From the NCBI GenBank assembly GCA_913775525.1, contig CAJYLH010000034.1:1-64000 (forward strand): a stretch of 64,000 bases of DNA, written 5' to 3'. This DNA comes from an uncultured Chryseobacterium sp. (lineage in GTDB: Bacteria > Bacteroidota > Bacteroidia > Flavobacteriales > Weeksellaceae). Positions 1-8,619 of this stretch are shown piece by piece (positions within the stretch are counted from its first letter, which is position 1; each line of letters starts with the position of its first letter). The translations under genes were made by a program, and so were the position numbers. The notes under the pieces are model-generated. The model ran no database searches, was not told where the DNA came from, and was given only the letters and a program-made list of their open reading frames with translations.

Positions 1-525
1 TTAAAACATCTTTAAGAGATATTTTGTGATCTTTAAAAACTGACATAAATAATTGATTATCAGCTATAAATATACAAAAATCCTATAATAAAAACAAATA
101 ATAAACTGATAATCAATGTATTATATCCGCTTTTTTTCAATATTACAATATAAAAAAGTCGGAAGAATTTTTCTTCCGACCATGACTACCCATCGCTGGG
201 ATGTTTTATATTTTTGTAGCTTTAATAAGCGTATGGGGAAGAAATTGCTTTTATTTTGCTAAATGCTCGGAAAAAGGCCTCCGGGAAAATACGGAGGATT
301 ACTATTGATATCTATAATAAGCCATACTCCTGATCTGACAATTTCTATATGCATCACAGCATTCGATATGAATGAAAATAAATTCCGTTTTCCGGTTAAT
401 TTATTTTATGATAAAATAAAAACATGAGAATATATAATCCTCATCAGAAAAATCTCCTTTATTTTTTTTATCTGAGTCTTTAAACCTGTTTTTTATTTAT
501 AATTTAGCGACCAAATTATACCTAT
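1..525. other. Intergenic stretch with two hairpins
   Basis: No convincing gene is visible in this AT-rich stretch. It contains a perfect 12-base inverted repeat with arms at 52-63 and 106-117, a terminator-like hairpin at 158-180, and a weaker hairpin around 280-299 (CCTCCG/CGGAGG arms). Read on the minus strand, both hairpins are followed by T-runs, which suggests transcription from the right toward the left edge, but no open frame explains it. The last 100 bases should hold the promoter of the hydrolase that starts at 526. Confidence 0.5.
158..180 (-). terminator. Rho-independent terminator-like hairpin
   Basis: Arms GTCGGAAGAA and TTCTTCCGAC pair perfectly around a 3-base loop. On the minus strand the stem is followed by TTTTTTATA. 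The gene or small RNA it would end is not identified. Confidence 0.5.
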
Positions 526-2382
526 ATGAAACTCCGCATATCCATTCTGCTTTTTATGGTCTTTATCGTAGCCAGGTCACAGGGCAAACGCCAGGACGAC
601 CATTTTATAGAACAGAACTTTACCAAACAGGAAGTATACATTCCAATGCGGGACGGCGTAAAACTTTTTACCGCAGTATATACCCCGAAAGATATCTCTT
701 CCAAAAACAAATATCCTTTCCTGATGCAGCGGACATGCTACAGCGTGGCTCCTTATGGAGCAGAATACAAAGGAAAACTGGGTCCTAATGAATACCTGAT
801 GAAGGATAAATATATTTTCATCTATCAGGATGTGCGCGGCAGGTATATGAGTGAAGGGACTTTCACCAATATGACTCCGCAGGTGGATCATAAGACGAAG
901 AAAGATGTGGATGAAAGCACAGATACCTATGACACCATTGCGTGGCTCTTGAAAAATATTAAGAACAACAATGGGAAAGTAGGACAATTCGGGACTTCTT
1001 ACCCTGGATTTTATACTGCCGTAGGAACTTTGGCAGACCACCCTGCCCTGGTAGCTTCCTCTCCGCAGGCACCGATCTCCAATTTCTGGAATGATGATTT
1101 CCTGCATAACGGAAGGTTCATGCTGGGCTACTTTAAGACCTTTCCGGTCTTCGGCGTTCAGAAAACGAAACCGGAAAACAAAGCCTGGTATTCTGATTCC
1201 ATGATCAAAACAAAATCGGATGACGGCCTCAAGTTTTACCGTGATATGGGTACCCTGAAAGACGGCTATGAAAAGTATTATAAAGACAATTTTTTCATGA
1301 CGGAAATCATGAACCATACCAACTATGACGATTTCTGGCAGAAAAGGAACCTGCTCCCGCACCTAAAAAATATCAAACACGCCGTAATGACCGTTGGCGG
1401 GTGGTTTGATGCTGAAGACCTTTCCGGTCCGCTCAACATTTACAAAACCATTGAAAAAACCAGCCCGAAAGCCAAAAACACCATTGTGATGGGACCGTTT
1501 TCCCACGGCGGGTGGTCGTACGAACAGGGAAAACATTTCCATAACGACATTTATTTCGGGGACAGCATCGCTACCTACTATCAGAAGAATATTGAAACAC
1601 GATTCTTTAACCACTACCTGAAAGGAAATACCCGGGAAGATGCAGGCCTGCCCGAAGCACTGATGTACGATACCGGAACAAAAGCCTGGAAAGAGTTTGC
1701 TACCTATCCGCCTAAAGAAGCTCAAAAAGTTAATTTCTATCTGGCATCCGGAACGTTGAAACCCTCTGCCGGACAAGGCTATTCCGAATATTACAGTGAT
1801 CCCAGCAACCCTGTGGTAAGTTCTATGAACCTGAAAGATTTCAACGGCTTTACGCCAAGGAATTATATGTCCGAAGACCAACGGTTTGCAGAAGGAAGAC
1901 CTGATGTACTCACTTTTACTACCGATGCTTTAACCGAGGACCTCACCTTTGCCGGCGAACTGATGGCTAAACTGAATATCGCTTCCACTTCTACTGACGC
2001 TGATTTCGCTGTTAAGCTGATCGATGTCTATCCGGAAGATTTTAAACCGGCTGAAAAGAAGGAAGGCGTAGTATACGGTAATTACCATCAGATGGTGCGA
2101 AGCGAAATTATGCCGGCCCGGTTCAGGAACTCCAGGGAAAAAGCCGAAGCATTGGTTCCGAATACGAAAACAGCGGTTAACTTCAGGCTTCAGGACGTTG
2201 TCCATACATTTAAGAAAGGGCATAAGATCCAGGTCCAGATCAGCAGTACATGGTTCCCTCTTTTTGCCATTAACCCGCAGAAATTTATGGAGAACCCTAA
2301 TTTTGCAAGCCAGCAGGATTATACGAAAGCATTCATCAAAGTATTTGATGACAGTGCCATAGAAGCAGAGGTCCTGAAATAG
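526..2382 (+). CDS. Secreted CocE/NonD family hydrolase (peptidase S15-like)
   Basis: An alpha/beta hydrolase of the X-Pro dipeptidyl-peptidase / cocaine esterase / glutaryl-7-ACA acylase group, 618 residues, the usual length. An N-terminal signal peptide (about residues 1-19, ending before Gln-Gly) predicts export to the periplasm or surface. The nucleophile motif GTSYPG lies at 156-161 with Ser158. The likely acid and base are Asp295 in GGWFDAED and His327 in GPFSHGGW. DVRGRYMSEG at 102-111 is the conserved segment before the nucleophile. The C-terminal third is the beta-sandwich typical of the family. The family cleaves X-Pro peptides, esters or acyl amides, so the substrate cannot be told from sequence. 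It stands alone on the plus strand and is followed by a tandem repeat. Confidence 0.88.
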   Translation: MKLRISILLFMVFIVARSQGKRQDDHFIEQNFTKQEVYIPMRDGVKLFTAVYTPKDISSKNKYPFLMQRTCYSVAPYGAEYKGKLGPNEYLMKDKYIFIYQDVRGRYMSEGTFTNMTPQVDHKTKKDVDESTDTYDTIAWLLKNIKNNNGKVGQFGTSYPGFYTAVGTLADHPALVASSPQAPISNFWNDDFLHNGRFMLGYFKTFPVFGVQKTKPENKAWYSDSMIKTKSDDGLKFYRDMGTLKDGYEKYYKDNFFMTEIMNHTNYDDFWQKRNLLPHLKNIKHAVMTVGGWFDAEDLSGPLNIYKTIEKTSPKAKNTIVMGPFSHGGWSYEQGKHFHNDIYFGDSIATYYQKNIETRFFNHYLKGNTREDAGLPEALMYDTGTKAWKEFATYPPKEAQKVNFYLASGTLKPSAGQGYSEYYSDPSNPVVSSMNLKDFNGFTPRNYMSEDQRFAEGRPDVLTFTTDALTEDLTFAGELMAKLNIASTSTDADFAVKLIDVYPEDFKPAEKKEGVVYGNYHQMVRSEIMPARFRNSREKAEALVPNTKTAVNFRLQDVVHTFKKGHKIQVQISSTWFPLFAINPQKFMENPNFASQQDYTKAFIKVFDDSAIEAEVLK

Positions 2383-2405
2383 ATCCTTGTTTTTAAACGC
2401 ATGAA

Positions 2406-2842
2406 CAAAAAACTGTGTAATCTACTGATCTGCGCGAGAATAAAACCACAAAAGTCACAACAGTTTTTTTGACACGTAAGAAGCATGAAGATAAAAGCTC
2501 TGAAAACAGAAGAACACATGAGTTTAAAAATCTACGATTTTTACGATATTGAAAAAATCCGCGAGAGATGCTGATCTGCGAGAGATTCAAACCACAAAAG
2601 TTACAACAGTTCTTTTTGACACATAAGAAGCATGAAGAAAACAGCTTTGAAAACAGAAAGAACACAGAAGTTTAAAAATCTGCGATTTTTAAATACGTAA
2701 AAAAAACTGCGTTATTTGATGATCTACAGGAGAATAAAAATCACAACAGTCACAACAGTTCTTTTTGACACATAAGAAGCATGAAGAAAACAGCTTTGAA
2801 AACAGAAGAACACATAAGAGTTTTAAAACCTGCGGTTTTTAT
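2406..2842. repeat. Three tandem imperfect repeats, 146-149 bp each
   Basis: Three head-to-tail copies begin near 2406, 2550 and 2698. Equivalent anchor words recur at 2427, 2573 and 2721, and at 2471, 2618 and 2767. Copies 2 and 3 share an uninterrupted identical run of 56 bases (from 2603 and 2752); copy 1 is more diverged. Each unit contains the words CACAA, TTTTTGACACATAAGAAGCATGA and GAAAACAGAAGAACACA. Frames in all directions are broken or merely repeat-derived, so it does not look like a protein gene. It fills the whole gap between the hydrolase and alkB. Confidence 0.85.
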
Positions 2843-2926
2843 GATGAGTGAACAGTATGTTATATTTAAGACCCGCTTTTTCAATGCTATCATAGAATCA
2901 TCCTCTATTTTAACCGGATAGCCCAG

Positions 2927-3538
2927 TTATTCTTCAATCGTCCTGAACGTAAGATTGATTCTGGGTGTTTTCACCCTGGTGGTTGGCGGCAGGCGGTGCA
3001 GCCAGTGGTCCTGTGTGGTACCTTTCATCACTAGTAGGCTGCCGTTTTCAAGCCAAAGTTCAACTTTTTCTTTGGTCGTCTTATGTTTGAAAGCAAATTT
3101 ACGTTCTGCTCCGAAAGTGAGCGAAGCAATAGCCCCATGCTTCTTAAGGTCTTTTTCGGCATCGCTGTGATAGGCCATTCCTTCGCTTCCATCATGGTAC
3201 AGGTTCAGGAGGCAGGAATTATAGCTTTCACCGCTTATTTCTTCACATCTTTTTTTCAGTTCCAGTAATTCAGGAGTCCAGGCTATAGCGCGTTTCGTAC
3301 GCTGGGAATAGGTATATTCAAACGGCAGGTCCCCAAACCAGGCTACTTTCCTTTTGGTGGTGATCAGCTTACCGAAAATAACCGCTTCGTCATTCTCCCA
3401 GGGGATCTCACCGAGAAGGTAGACATAATAAGACTCTGACATTTCCCTTGAAAACACTTTTCCATAATATTGAACCGTCCCGTCATACGGAAGGATATTA
3501 ACCGGATATTCTGACGGTTCTTCAAAAAGGCTTAGCAT
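2927..3538 (-). CDS. AlkB-like 2-oxoglutarate/Fe(II)-dependent DNA repair dioxygenase
   Basis: Oxidative demethylase that removes alkyl groups such as 1-methyladenine and 3-methylcytosine from nucleic acids. At 203 residues it has the length of the AlkB/ALKBH2-3 group. The iron ligands are His124 and Asp126 in YHSDAE and His181 in WLHRLP; the 2-oxoglutarate-binding arginines are in RINLTFR at 193-199. The gene lies 113 bases downstream of an Ada-like methyltransferase on the same strand, so the two probably form an alkylation repair unit. No separate promoter was recognised between them. Confidence 0.9.
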   Translation of the reverse strand: MLSLFEEPSEYPVNILPYDGTVQYYGKVFSREMSESYYVYLLGEIPWENDEAVIFGKLITTKRKVAWFGDLPFEYTYSQRTKRAIAWTPELLELKKRCEEISGESYNSCLLNLYHDGSEGMAYHSDAEKDLKKHGAIASLTFGAERKFAFKHKTTKEKVELWLENGSLLVMKGTTQDHWLHRLPPTTRVKTPRINLTFRTIEE

Positions 3539-3651
3539 AATGCATGTAAATTATATGATGATGAATGAACGTAAAGAATATTGATGCGATCCTGTTGTTG
3601 GTAAGGATTCACACCGTTCTTTGAATAATAATTAGGAACGAATAAATAAGA

Positions 3652-4512
3652 TCAGGAAACGGATAGGTTTTCCGGATCTGTCAGGGCATTCTCCCAGCCA
3701 ATCATCAGCTGCTTTCTGTCACTTCCCCAACGGTAGCCTCCGATTTCCCCGGAAGACCGGATGACACGGTGGCACGGAATCAGAAACGCTACGGGATTAC
3801 TTCCAATGGCAGTTCCTACTGCGCGCGACGCTCCGGAATGGCCAATTTTCCCAGCCAGGCTTCCGTACGTTGACAGTTTCCCTACAGGAATGGCCAGAAG
3901 GCTTTGCCAGACTTTAAGCTGGAAATCCGTTCCTTTTAAATGAAGCTTTACGGACTCCGGCCTGTTCCAGTCTTTGCTGAAAATGGACAGGGCACTGGCA
4001 TGAAATGCTGTCTGCCGCTCCATAAAATAAGCATTGGGAAACCTGAACTTCAGGTCTTCCAATGCTTTTTCTTGATCATCTTCAAAAGCCATGTGGCAGA
4101 TCCCTTTTGTCGTGGATGCCGTAAGGATAGGCCCGAACGGACTGTCTGAATAAGTGTAGCTGATTTCCAGGCTCCTGCCGCCATTTTTATATTCTGCCGG
4201 GGACATTCCCTCGATATTGACAAACAATTCATGCAGCCTGCTGGTGCTGGAAAGCCCGGTTTCATATGCCGCATCTGACAGGGTGGCTTTTTCTTCGTTC
4301 AACAGCTTTTTGGCGTGCTCCAGGCTGATGTACTGAAGGAACTTTTTAGGACTGGTCCCCGCCCATTCCGTAAATATCTTCTGGAAATGGGCCGGGCTCA
4401 GGTGTATTTTTTCCGCTACTTCCTCCAGCCCGGGCTGAAGCAGGAAATTTTCCTGTATATAGGCGATGGCCTTGGCAATCCTTTGGTAATTGATCTGATT
4501 TTGTGTCAACAT
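3652..4512 (-). CDS. AraC-HTH / O6-alkylguanine-DNA methyltransferase fusion (Ada-like)
   Basis: Two domains are visible in 286 residues: an AraC-type helix-turn-helix region (about 10-110) and an O6-methylguanine-DNA methyltransferase domain (about 120-275) with the acceptor Cys247 in PCHRV. It transfers alkyl groups from guanine or thymine to itself. The zinc-binding N-terminal domain of E. coli Ada, whose methylated cysteine turns the protein into an activator, is absent. Any regulatory role must therefore be triggered differently. It is upstream of alkB on the same strand. The start at 4512 gives a complete HTH, and no longer in-frame start is needed. Confidence 0.9.
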   Translation of the reverse strand: MLTQNQINYQRIAKAIAYIQENFLLQPGLEEVAEKIHLSPAHFQKIFTEWAGTSPKKFLQYISLEHAKKLLNEEKATLSDAAYETGLSSTSRLHELFVNIEGMSPAEYKNGGRSLEISYTYSDSPFGPILTASTTKGICHMAFEDDQEKALEDLKFRFPNAYFMERQTAFHASALSIFSKDWNRPESVKLHLKGTDFQLKVWQSLLAIPVGKLSTYGSLAGKIGHSGASRAVGTAIGSNPVAFLIPCHRVIRSSGEIGGYRWGSDRKQLMIGWENALTDPENLSVS

Positions 4513-4582
4513 ATCATTCCGTTTTATTCCACAAATTTCCAGAAAATACAGGATAGAAAAAATCCGGTTCCTGCGGAATGTA

Positions 4583-5434
4583 TTATTGATTCAGGTGGTA
4601 ATAGGCCAGCATTTTGTAGTACAGCTTGGCAGCCAGGAATGCACTTGGCTTGGCCATAGGAGAATCCATCAGCTCTACAATATCGAAAGCAACCACATTG
4701 CATTTTTCAAATACTTTTTTCAGCAGTTCCAAAGTAGGATACCATTGAAGGCCACCCGGCTCAGGAGTTCCCGTAGACGGTGCAATAGAAGGATCGAAAG
4801 CATCCAGGTCAATGGTGATGTAGACATTCCCGGACACTTTTTCCAGGACGTCATTCACCCAGTTTTCATTATTCGCGATCTCATGGGCAAAAAACACCCT
4901 TCCTTCCGGTAAATACTGGGCTTCCTCGATATCCATGGAACGGATTCCCACCTGAACCAGGTTATGCTTCTGGCTGGCTTCAAAAACCGCACAGGCATGG
5001 TTGGAGGTAGAACCGTGGAATTCGGGACGCAGGTCCGTGTGGGCATCCAGCTGAAGAACGGTCAGGTTCTCATACTTTTCCCCTACGGCACGGATGGAAC
5101 CGATGGATACGGAATGTTCGCCACCGAAAAGGGTAAATAATTTCCCGTCGTGGTTCAGGAGTTCTTTGGTTTTCTGGTAAACGGCTTCGGTCATGGCTTC
5201 CGGAGTGGAATTTTCGGAAACTTCCCCGGCCATATAAACGCCTTCAAGGTAGGGCTCGGTTCCGGTTTCAATGTCGTAAAGCTCCATATTTTCAGAAGCG
5301 TCAAGGAATAATTCAGGACCTTTGTCAGCTCCTTTTCCCCAGGTGGATGTCCCGTCATAAGGAACGGTAACCAGTACTACTTTAGCGTTTTCCAGTGATG
5401 CATTTTCTTCAGGAATTCCTGCGTATGTTCTCAT
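4583..5434 (-). CDS. speB: Agmatinase
   Basis: Ureohydrolase that splits agmatine into putrescine and urea. The start at 5434 (MRTYAG) is preferred over an in-frame upstream start at 5482 because a TATCTTTG promoter box lies at 5472-5479, inside the longer reading. The 283-residue protein carries the two-manganese site: His107 in GGEHS, Asp130, His132 and Asp134 in DAHTD, and Asp209 and Asp211 in DLDAFDP. Arginine decarboxylase, which makes its substrate, is encoded about 0.9 kb away on the same strand, separated by a HAD gene on the other strand. Other ureohydrolases (arginase, guanidinobutyrase) share these motifs, but the neighbouring speA supports agmatinase. Confidence 0.87.
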   Translation of the reverse strand: MRTYAGIPEENASLENAKVVLVTVPYDGTSTWGKGADKGPELFLDASENMELYDIETGTEPYLEGVYMAGEVSENSTPEAMTEAVYQKTKELLNHDGKLFTLFGGEHSVSIGSIRAVGEKYENLTVLQLDAHTDLRPEFHGSTSNHACAVFEASQKHNLVQVGIRSMDIEEAQYLPEGRVFFAHEIANNENWVNDVLEKVSGNVYITIDLDAFDPSIAPSTGTPEPGGLQWYPTLELLKKVFEKCNVVAFDIVELMDSPMAKPSAFLAAKLYYKMLAYYHLNQ

Positions 5435-5471
5435 GCTGTATAATAGATTTAAATGATTGAATGATTTGATG

Positions 5472-5479
5472 CAAAGATA
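5472..5479 (-). promoter_or_regulatory. -7 promoter box of speB
   Basis: TATCTTTG on the minus strand matches the Bacteroidota -7 consensus TAnnTTTG and lies 37 bases before the chosen speB start. No TTG at the usual -33 spacing is evident. Confidence 0.4.
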
Positions 5480-5610
5480 CAAATAGTCGCGGAGTTATAA
5501 CGGTGAACTTACGGAAGGAATTGATCTGTTTTGACCCTCCTGACCTGTTTTTTGCCGGAAACGTTTCGGTCTTTGATTTTATAAAGTTATTTTTATAAAA
5601 AAATTCAATT

Positions 5611-6270
5611 ATGCCTTTAAAAGCTGTGCTATTCGATATGGATGGCGTTATTGTAGACACGGAACCGCTGCACAGAAAAGCGTATTTCAAAACCTTTGAT
5701 GACCTCGGGATACAGGTTCCGGAAGGGATGTATACCACCTTTACGGGGTATTCCACCAAAAAGGTTTGTGAAACCCTGATCGAAAAGTTCAGTCTTTCGC
5801 ACACTTACGAAGAGATTGCAGGGATTAAAAGAGCCTATTTCAAAGATTTCTTTTACAACGATGAAGATTTTGATCTTATCCCGGGCGTAAAAAACCTCAT
5901 TGAACATTATTATGAAAACGGCATCACCCTTATCCTGGCTTCTTCCGCTACCATGACCACCATCAATATGGTGTTTGAAAAATTCGGGCTTGAAAAATAT
6001 TTCAGCGGCAAAATCAGCGGTGCTGATCTTAAAGAGTCAAAACCACACCCTGAAGTATTCCTGCTGGCGGCAGAACTGGCCGGTGAACCTACGGGCAACT
6101 GTATGGTCATTGAAGATTCCACCAACGGGATCATGGCTTCGCACCGGGCAGGCATTTTCTGTGCCGCATACCGGAGCACGCATTCCAAAAACCAGGATTA
6201 TACCCTGGCAGATACAGTCGTCTCAGATTATCCTGAACTTGAGCTGGATAAGATCGCCAAATATTTTTAA
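5611..6270 (+). CDS. HAD family hydrolase, beta-phosphoglucomutase-like
   Basis: A 219-residue HAD-superfamily phosphatase or phosphomutase. The DMDGV loop has nucleophile Asp9 and acid/base Asp11 and is followed by DTEPLH, which is typical of the beta-phosphoglucomutase/GPH subgroup. Later motifs are LASSA (motif II), ESKPHPE with the motif III lysine, and VIEDSTNGI with the metal-binding acids. The alpha-helical cap lies between about residues 15 and 85. The substrate is unknown; sugar phosphates are usual for the subgroup. It sits on the plus strand between speB and speA, with no evident role in polyamine synthesis. Confidence 0.85.
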   Translation: MPLKAVLFDMDGVIVDTEPLHRKAYFKTFDDLGIQVPEGMYTTFTGYSTKKVCETLIEKFSLSHTYEEIAGIKRAYFKDFFYNDEDFDLIPGVKNLIEHYYENGITLILASSATMTTINMVFEKFGLEKYFSGKISGADLKESKPHPEVFLLAAELAGEPTGNCMVIEDSTNGIMASHRAGIFCAAYRSTHSKNQDYTLADTVVSDYPELELDKIAKYF

Positions 6271-6274
6271 AAAC

Positions 6275-6305
6275 AAAAGCTATCAGTCTGATCCTGATAG
6301 CTTTT
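6275..6305. terminator. Bidirectional terminator between HAD gene and speA
   Basis: Arms AAAAGCTATCAG and CTGATAGCTTTT pair perfectly around a 7-base loop and are flanked by A- and T-runs. It sits between the ends of two convergent genes, so it can serve both. Confidence 0.8.
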
Positions 6306-6327
6306 TTTATCTTTTTATATTCAATTC

Positions 6328-7725
6328 CTATTCTTTGTACCCCAGAAGCTTTAAAATATCTTCAGGTTCCTGTTTTTCACGGAACACTTCGTACTGGAAT
6401 TCCCCGTTCTCATCTTTCTGGATCAGGACATGCCTAGGCTGCGGCATCAGGCAGTGGTGTACTCCGCCATATCCTCCGATCGTTTCCTGATAAGCTCCGG
6501 TATGGAAAAACCCGATGTACAGGGGCTTGGTATCACTGAAAACCGGCAGGTAAATCGCATTGGTATGCTGCTCAGAATTGTAATAGTCATCTGAGTCGCA
6601 GGTAAGGCCTCCTAAAAATACCCTTTCATAGGTATCTTCCCAACGGTTCAGCGGCAACATGATGAAATGCCTGGAGATCGCCCAGGTATCCGGAAGCGTA
6701 GTCATGAACGAAGAATCGATCATATTCCACTTTTCACGGTCGTTCTGGCGTTTCTGTGAAATAATTTTATACAGGTTGGCTCCGCTTTCCCCTACCGTAA
6801 AGCTTCCGAACTCGGTATAAATGTTAGGTTCTTCCACTCCTTCTTCCTCACAGAATTTTTTGATCTGGGAAACGATTTCTTCTACCATGTACTGATAGTC
6901 ATAATCGAAATTCAGAGAGGTTTTGATCGGGAAGCCACCACCGATGTTCAGGGAATCCACTTCAGGAGCAATCTTTTTCAGACGGGCGTATACACGGAGA
7001 CATTTGTAAAGTTCGTTCCAGTAATAAGCCGTATCCTTGATCCCGGTATTGATGAAGAAATGCAGCATTTTCAGCCTTGCATTCGGGTGCTCGGCAATTT
7101 TCTGGCTGTAATACGGGATGATATCCTTGTATCCGATCCCCAGCCTTGAGGTATAAAATTCAAATTTAGGTTCTTCTTCGGAAGCAATCCTGATCCCGAT
7201 ATCGAATGTGGTATCAATGCTTTCCGTTAGCTTATCCAGCTCCCGGTAGTTATCCAGGATCGGGGTAATGTTTTCAAAACCGCTGTTGATCATTTCTGAG
7301 ATCTTAGCCAGATAATCATCTGTCTTGAACCCGTTACAGATCACTTCAATATTCTTGTCTACCTTTCCTTTTTCGTATAAAGATTTCACGATGTCCATAT
7401 CATAGGCAGCAGAGGTTTCAATGGAAATATCGTTCCTTAAAGCCTCTTCCAGGACAAAGTTAAAATGGCTGGATTTTGTGCAGTAGCAATAGGTATAGTT
7501 CTTCTTATATCCGGTTTTTTCAAAAGCTCCTCTGAACCAGCTTTTCGCTTTCTGAATATTTTGCGAAATCCTCGGCAGGTAACTGATCTTCAGCGGAGTG
7601 CCGAATTTTTCAACAACATCCATCAGGGGGATGTCATGGAACAACAGATTATTCTCAGAAACATTAAATTCCTCGGTAGGAAAATAGAGCGTCTGATCAA
7701 TGAGTTCCGAATATTTTATCTTCAT
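6328..7725 (-). CDS. speA: Biosynthetic arginine decarboxylase (short Bacteroidota form)
   Basis: PLP-dependent decarboxylase of the alanine racemase fold (type III), converting arginine to agmatine. The likely PLP-binding lysine is Lys84 in YCTKSSHF, and the phosphate-binding glycines are in GGGFP at 262-266. At 465 residues it is much shorter than the 658-residue E. coli SpeA and lacks the long inserted domains, as is usual in Bacteroidota. speB, further along the same strand, supports agmatine as the product. Diaminopimelate or ornithine decarboxylase would share the fold, so the exact substrate rests on this neighbourhood and on overall resemblance. Confidence 0.85.
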   Translation of the reverse strand: MKIKYSELIDQTLYFPTEEFNVSENNLLFHDIPLMDVVEKFGTPLKISYLPRISQNIQKAKSWFRGAFEKTGYKKNYTYCYCTKSSHFNFVLEEALRNDISIETSAAYDMDIVKSLYEKGKVDKNIEVICNGFKTDDYLAKISEMINSGFENITPILDNYRELDKLTESIDTTFDIGIRIASEEEPKFEFYTSRLGIGYKDIIPYYSQKIAEHPNARLKMLHFFINTGIKDTAYYWNELYKCLRVYARLKKIAPEVDSLNIGGGFPIKTSLNFDYDYQYMVEEIVSQIKKFCEEEGVEEPNIYTEFGSFTVGESGANLYKIISQKRQNDREKWNMIDSSFMTTLPDTWAISRHFIMLPLNRWEDTYERVFLGGLTCDSDDYYNSEQHTNAIYLPVFSDTKPLYIGFFHTGAYQETIGGYGGVHHCLMPQPRHVLIQKDENGEFQYEVFREKQEPEDILKLLGYKE

Positions 7726-7989
7726 TTCTAAATAAGAGAATTAGGAGTACAAAATTGGTAAAAAAGTTTTATTTTTTGGTGTTAATTTTTAATAAAATTT
7801 AAAATACCTTATCCTCCGGCTTTTACATGCCAGACCGGCCTTAGGAAAACTGTTGTTCTGTGTTCCCGCTCTTAAAAATATACCGGATTATGGAAGCAAA
7901 AATAATCACAGGCAATCTCCTCAACAGATATACATTACATGATTTCAGCAGCCCATTGAAGAGACCATAGGTGTCTGTGATGAACGTTC

Positions 7990-8619
7990 TTACCGGTACG
8001 GTGTACCGATAAAGATCAGCAGGTCTCCCGTTTCATAGGTTACCGATATTTCGTTCGCAGCGGCGAAATTCCGCGTTCCCAGTCTGGAAGTGATGCTGAG
8101 GTCTTCATTTTCCAGCGGCCAGTTCAACCCTTTTGTGACGATATTTCCTGCTGACGGAAACGGATAAAGGGATATCATCCTGCCCTGAATTCCTGTGAGG
8201 GAAAAATTCTTAGGGATGAAGAAATACTGTGAAAATTCATCGTAAAAACGGATATTCATACGGTCTTTGAACACATAAGCCACCGTAAGGTTCCCCAGGA
8301 AATGATCCTGTTCACCGCCGCTTCCTCCCAGCACGTCCACTTCAGAAAACCCTTTTTCCAGAATAATTTCCAGGGCCTTGTGAAAATCGGTCTTATCCTG
8401 ATCCGGCGTAAAAATAAATTTCCCTTCATATACATTCTCGTCTTTTCCCGTATGCGAATCGAAGTCACCGGAAATAAAATCAAGTTTTTCCAATGGAAAA
8501 TTCTGCTGCTTCAGGTAGTGAAAAGCACCATCTGTACAGGCAATAAGCCCGTACAGTTCCGGGTCCGGCAGGCTTTTGGGAGCTTCTCCGTTGATGAAAA
8601 GCAATGCTTTACCGCTCAT
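7990..8619 (-). CDS. Thiamine pyrophosphokinase
   Basis: Transfers pyrophosphate from ATP to thiamine to make thiamine diphosphate. Family segments visible are SGDFDS, the DQDKTDFHKAL segment and GGSGGEQDHFLGN. The start at 8619 (MSGKALLF) is preferred; the in-frame start at 8679 would add 20 residues lying wholly within the preceding gene. With this start the gene overlaps the end of the cobalamin adenosyltransferase gene by 11 bases, which suggests coupled translation. The length of 209 residues fits the family. Confidence 0.85.
   Translation of the reverse strand: MSGKALLFINGEAPKSLPDPELYGLIACTDGAFHYLKQQNFPLEKLDFISGDFDSHTGKDENVYEGKFIFTPDQDKTDFHKALEIILEKGFSEVDVLGGSGGEQDHFLGNLTVAYVFKDRMNIRFYDEFSQYFFIPKNFSLTGIQGRMISLYPFPSAGNIVTKGLNWPLENEDLSITSRLGTRNFAAANEISVTYETGDLLIFIGTPYR

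Noticed and set aside
577-1362. Long open frame on the minus strand opposite the CocE-like hydrolase
   Set aside because: The plus-strand gene has a signal peptide, full catalytic motifs and normal length; the opposite frame has no recognisable motif and is a codon-usage shadow.
2393-2665. 90-residue minus-strand frame across the tandem repeat
   Set aside because: Its sequence is only the repeat read twice (the CVKKNC-like words recur), so it is repeat-derived and not a gene.
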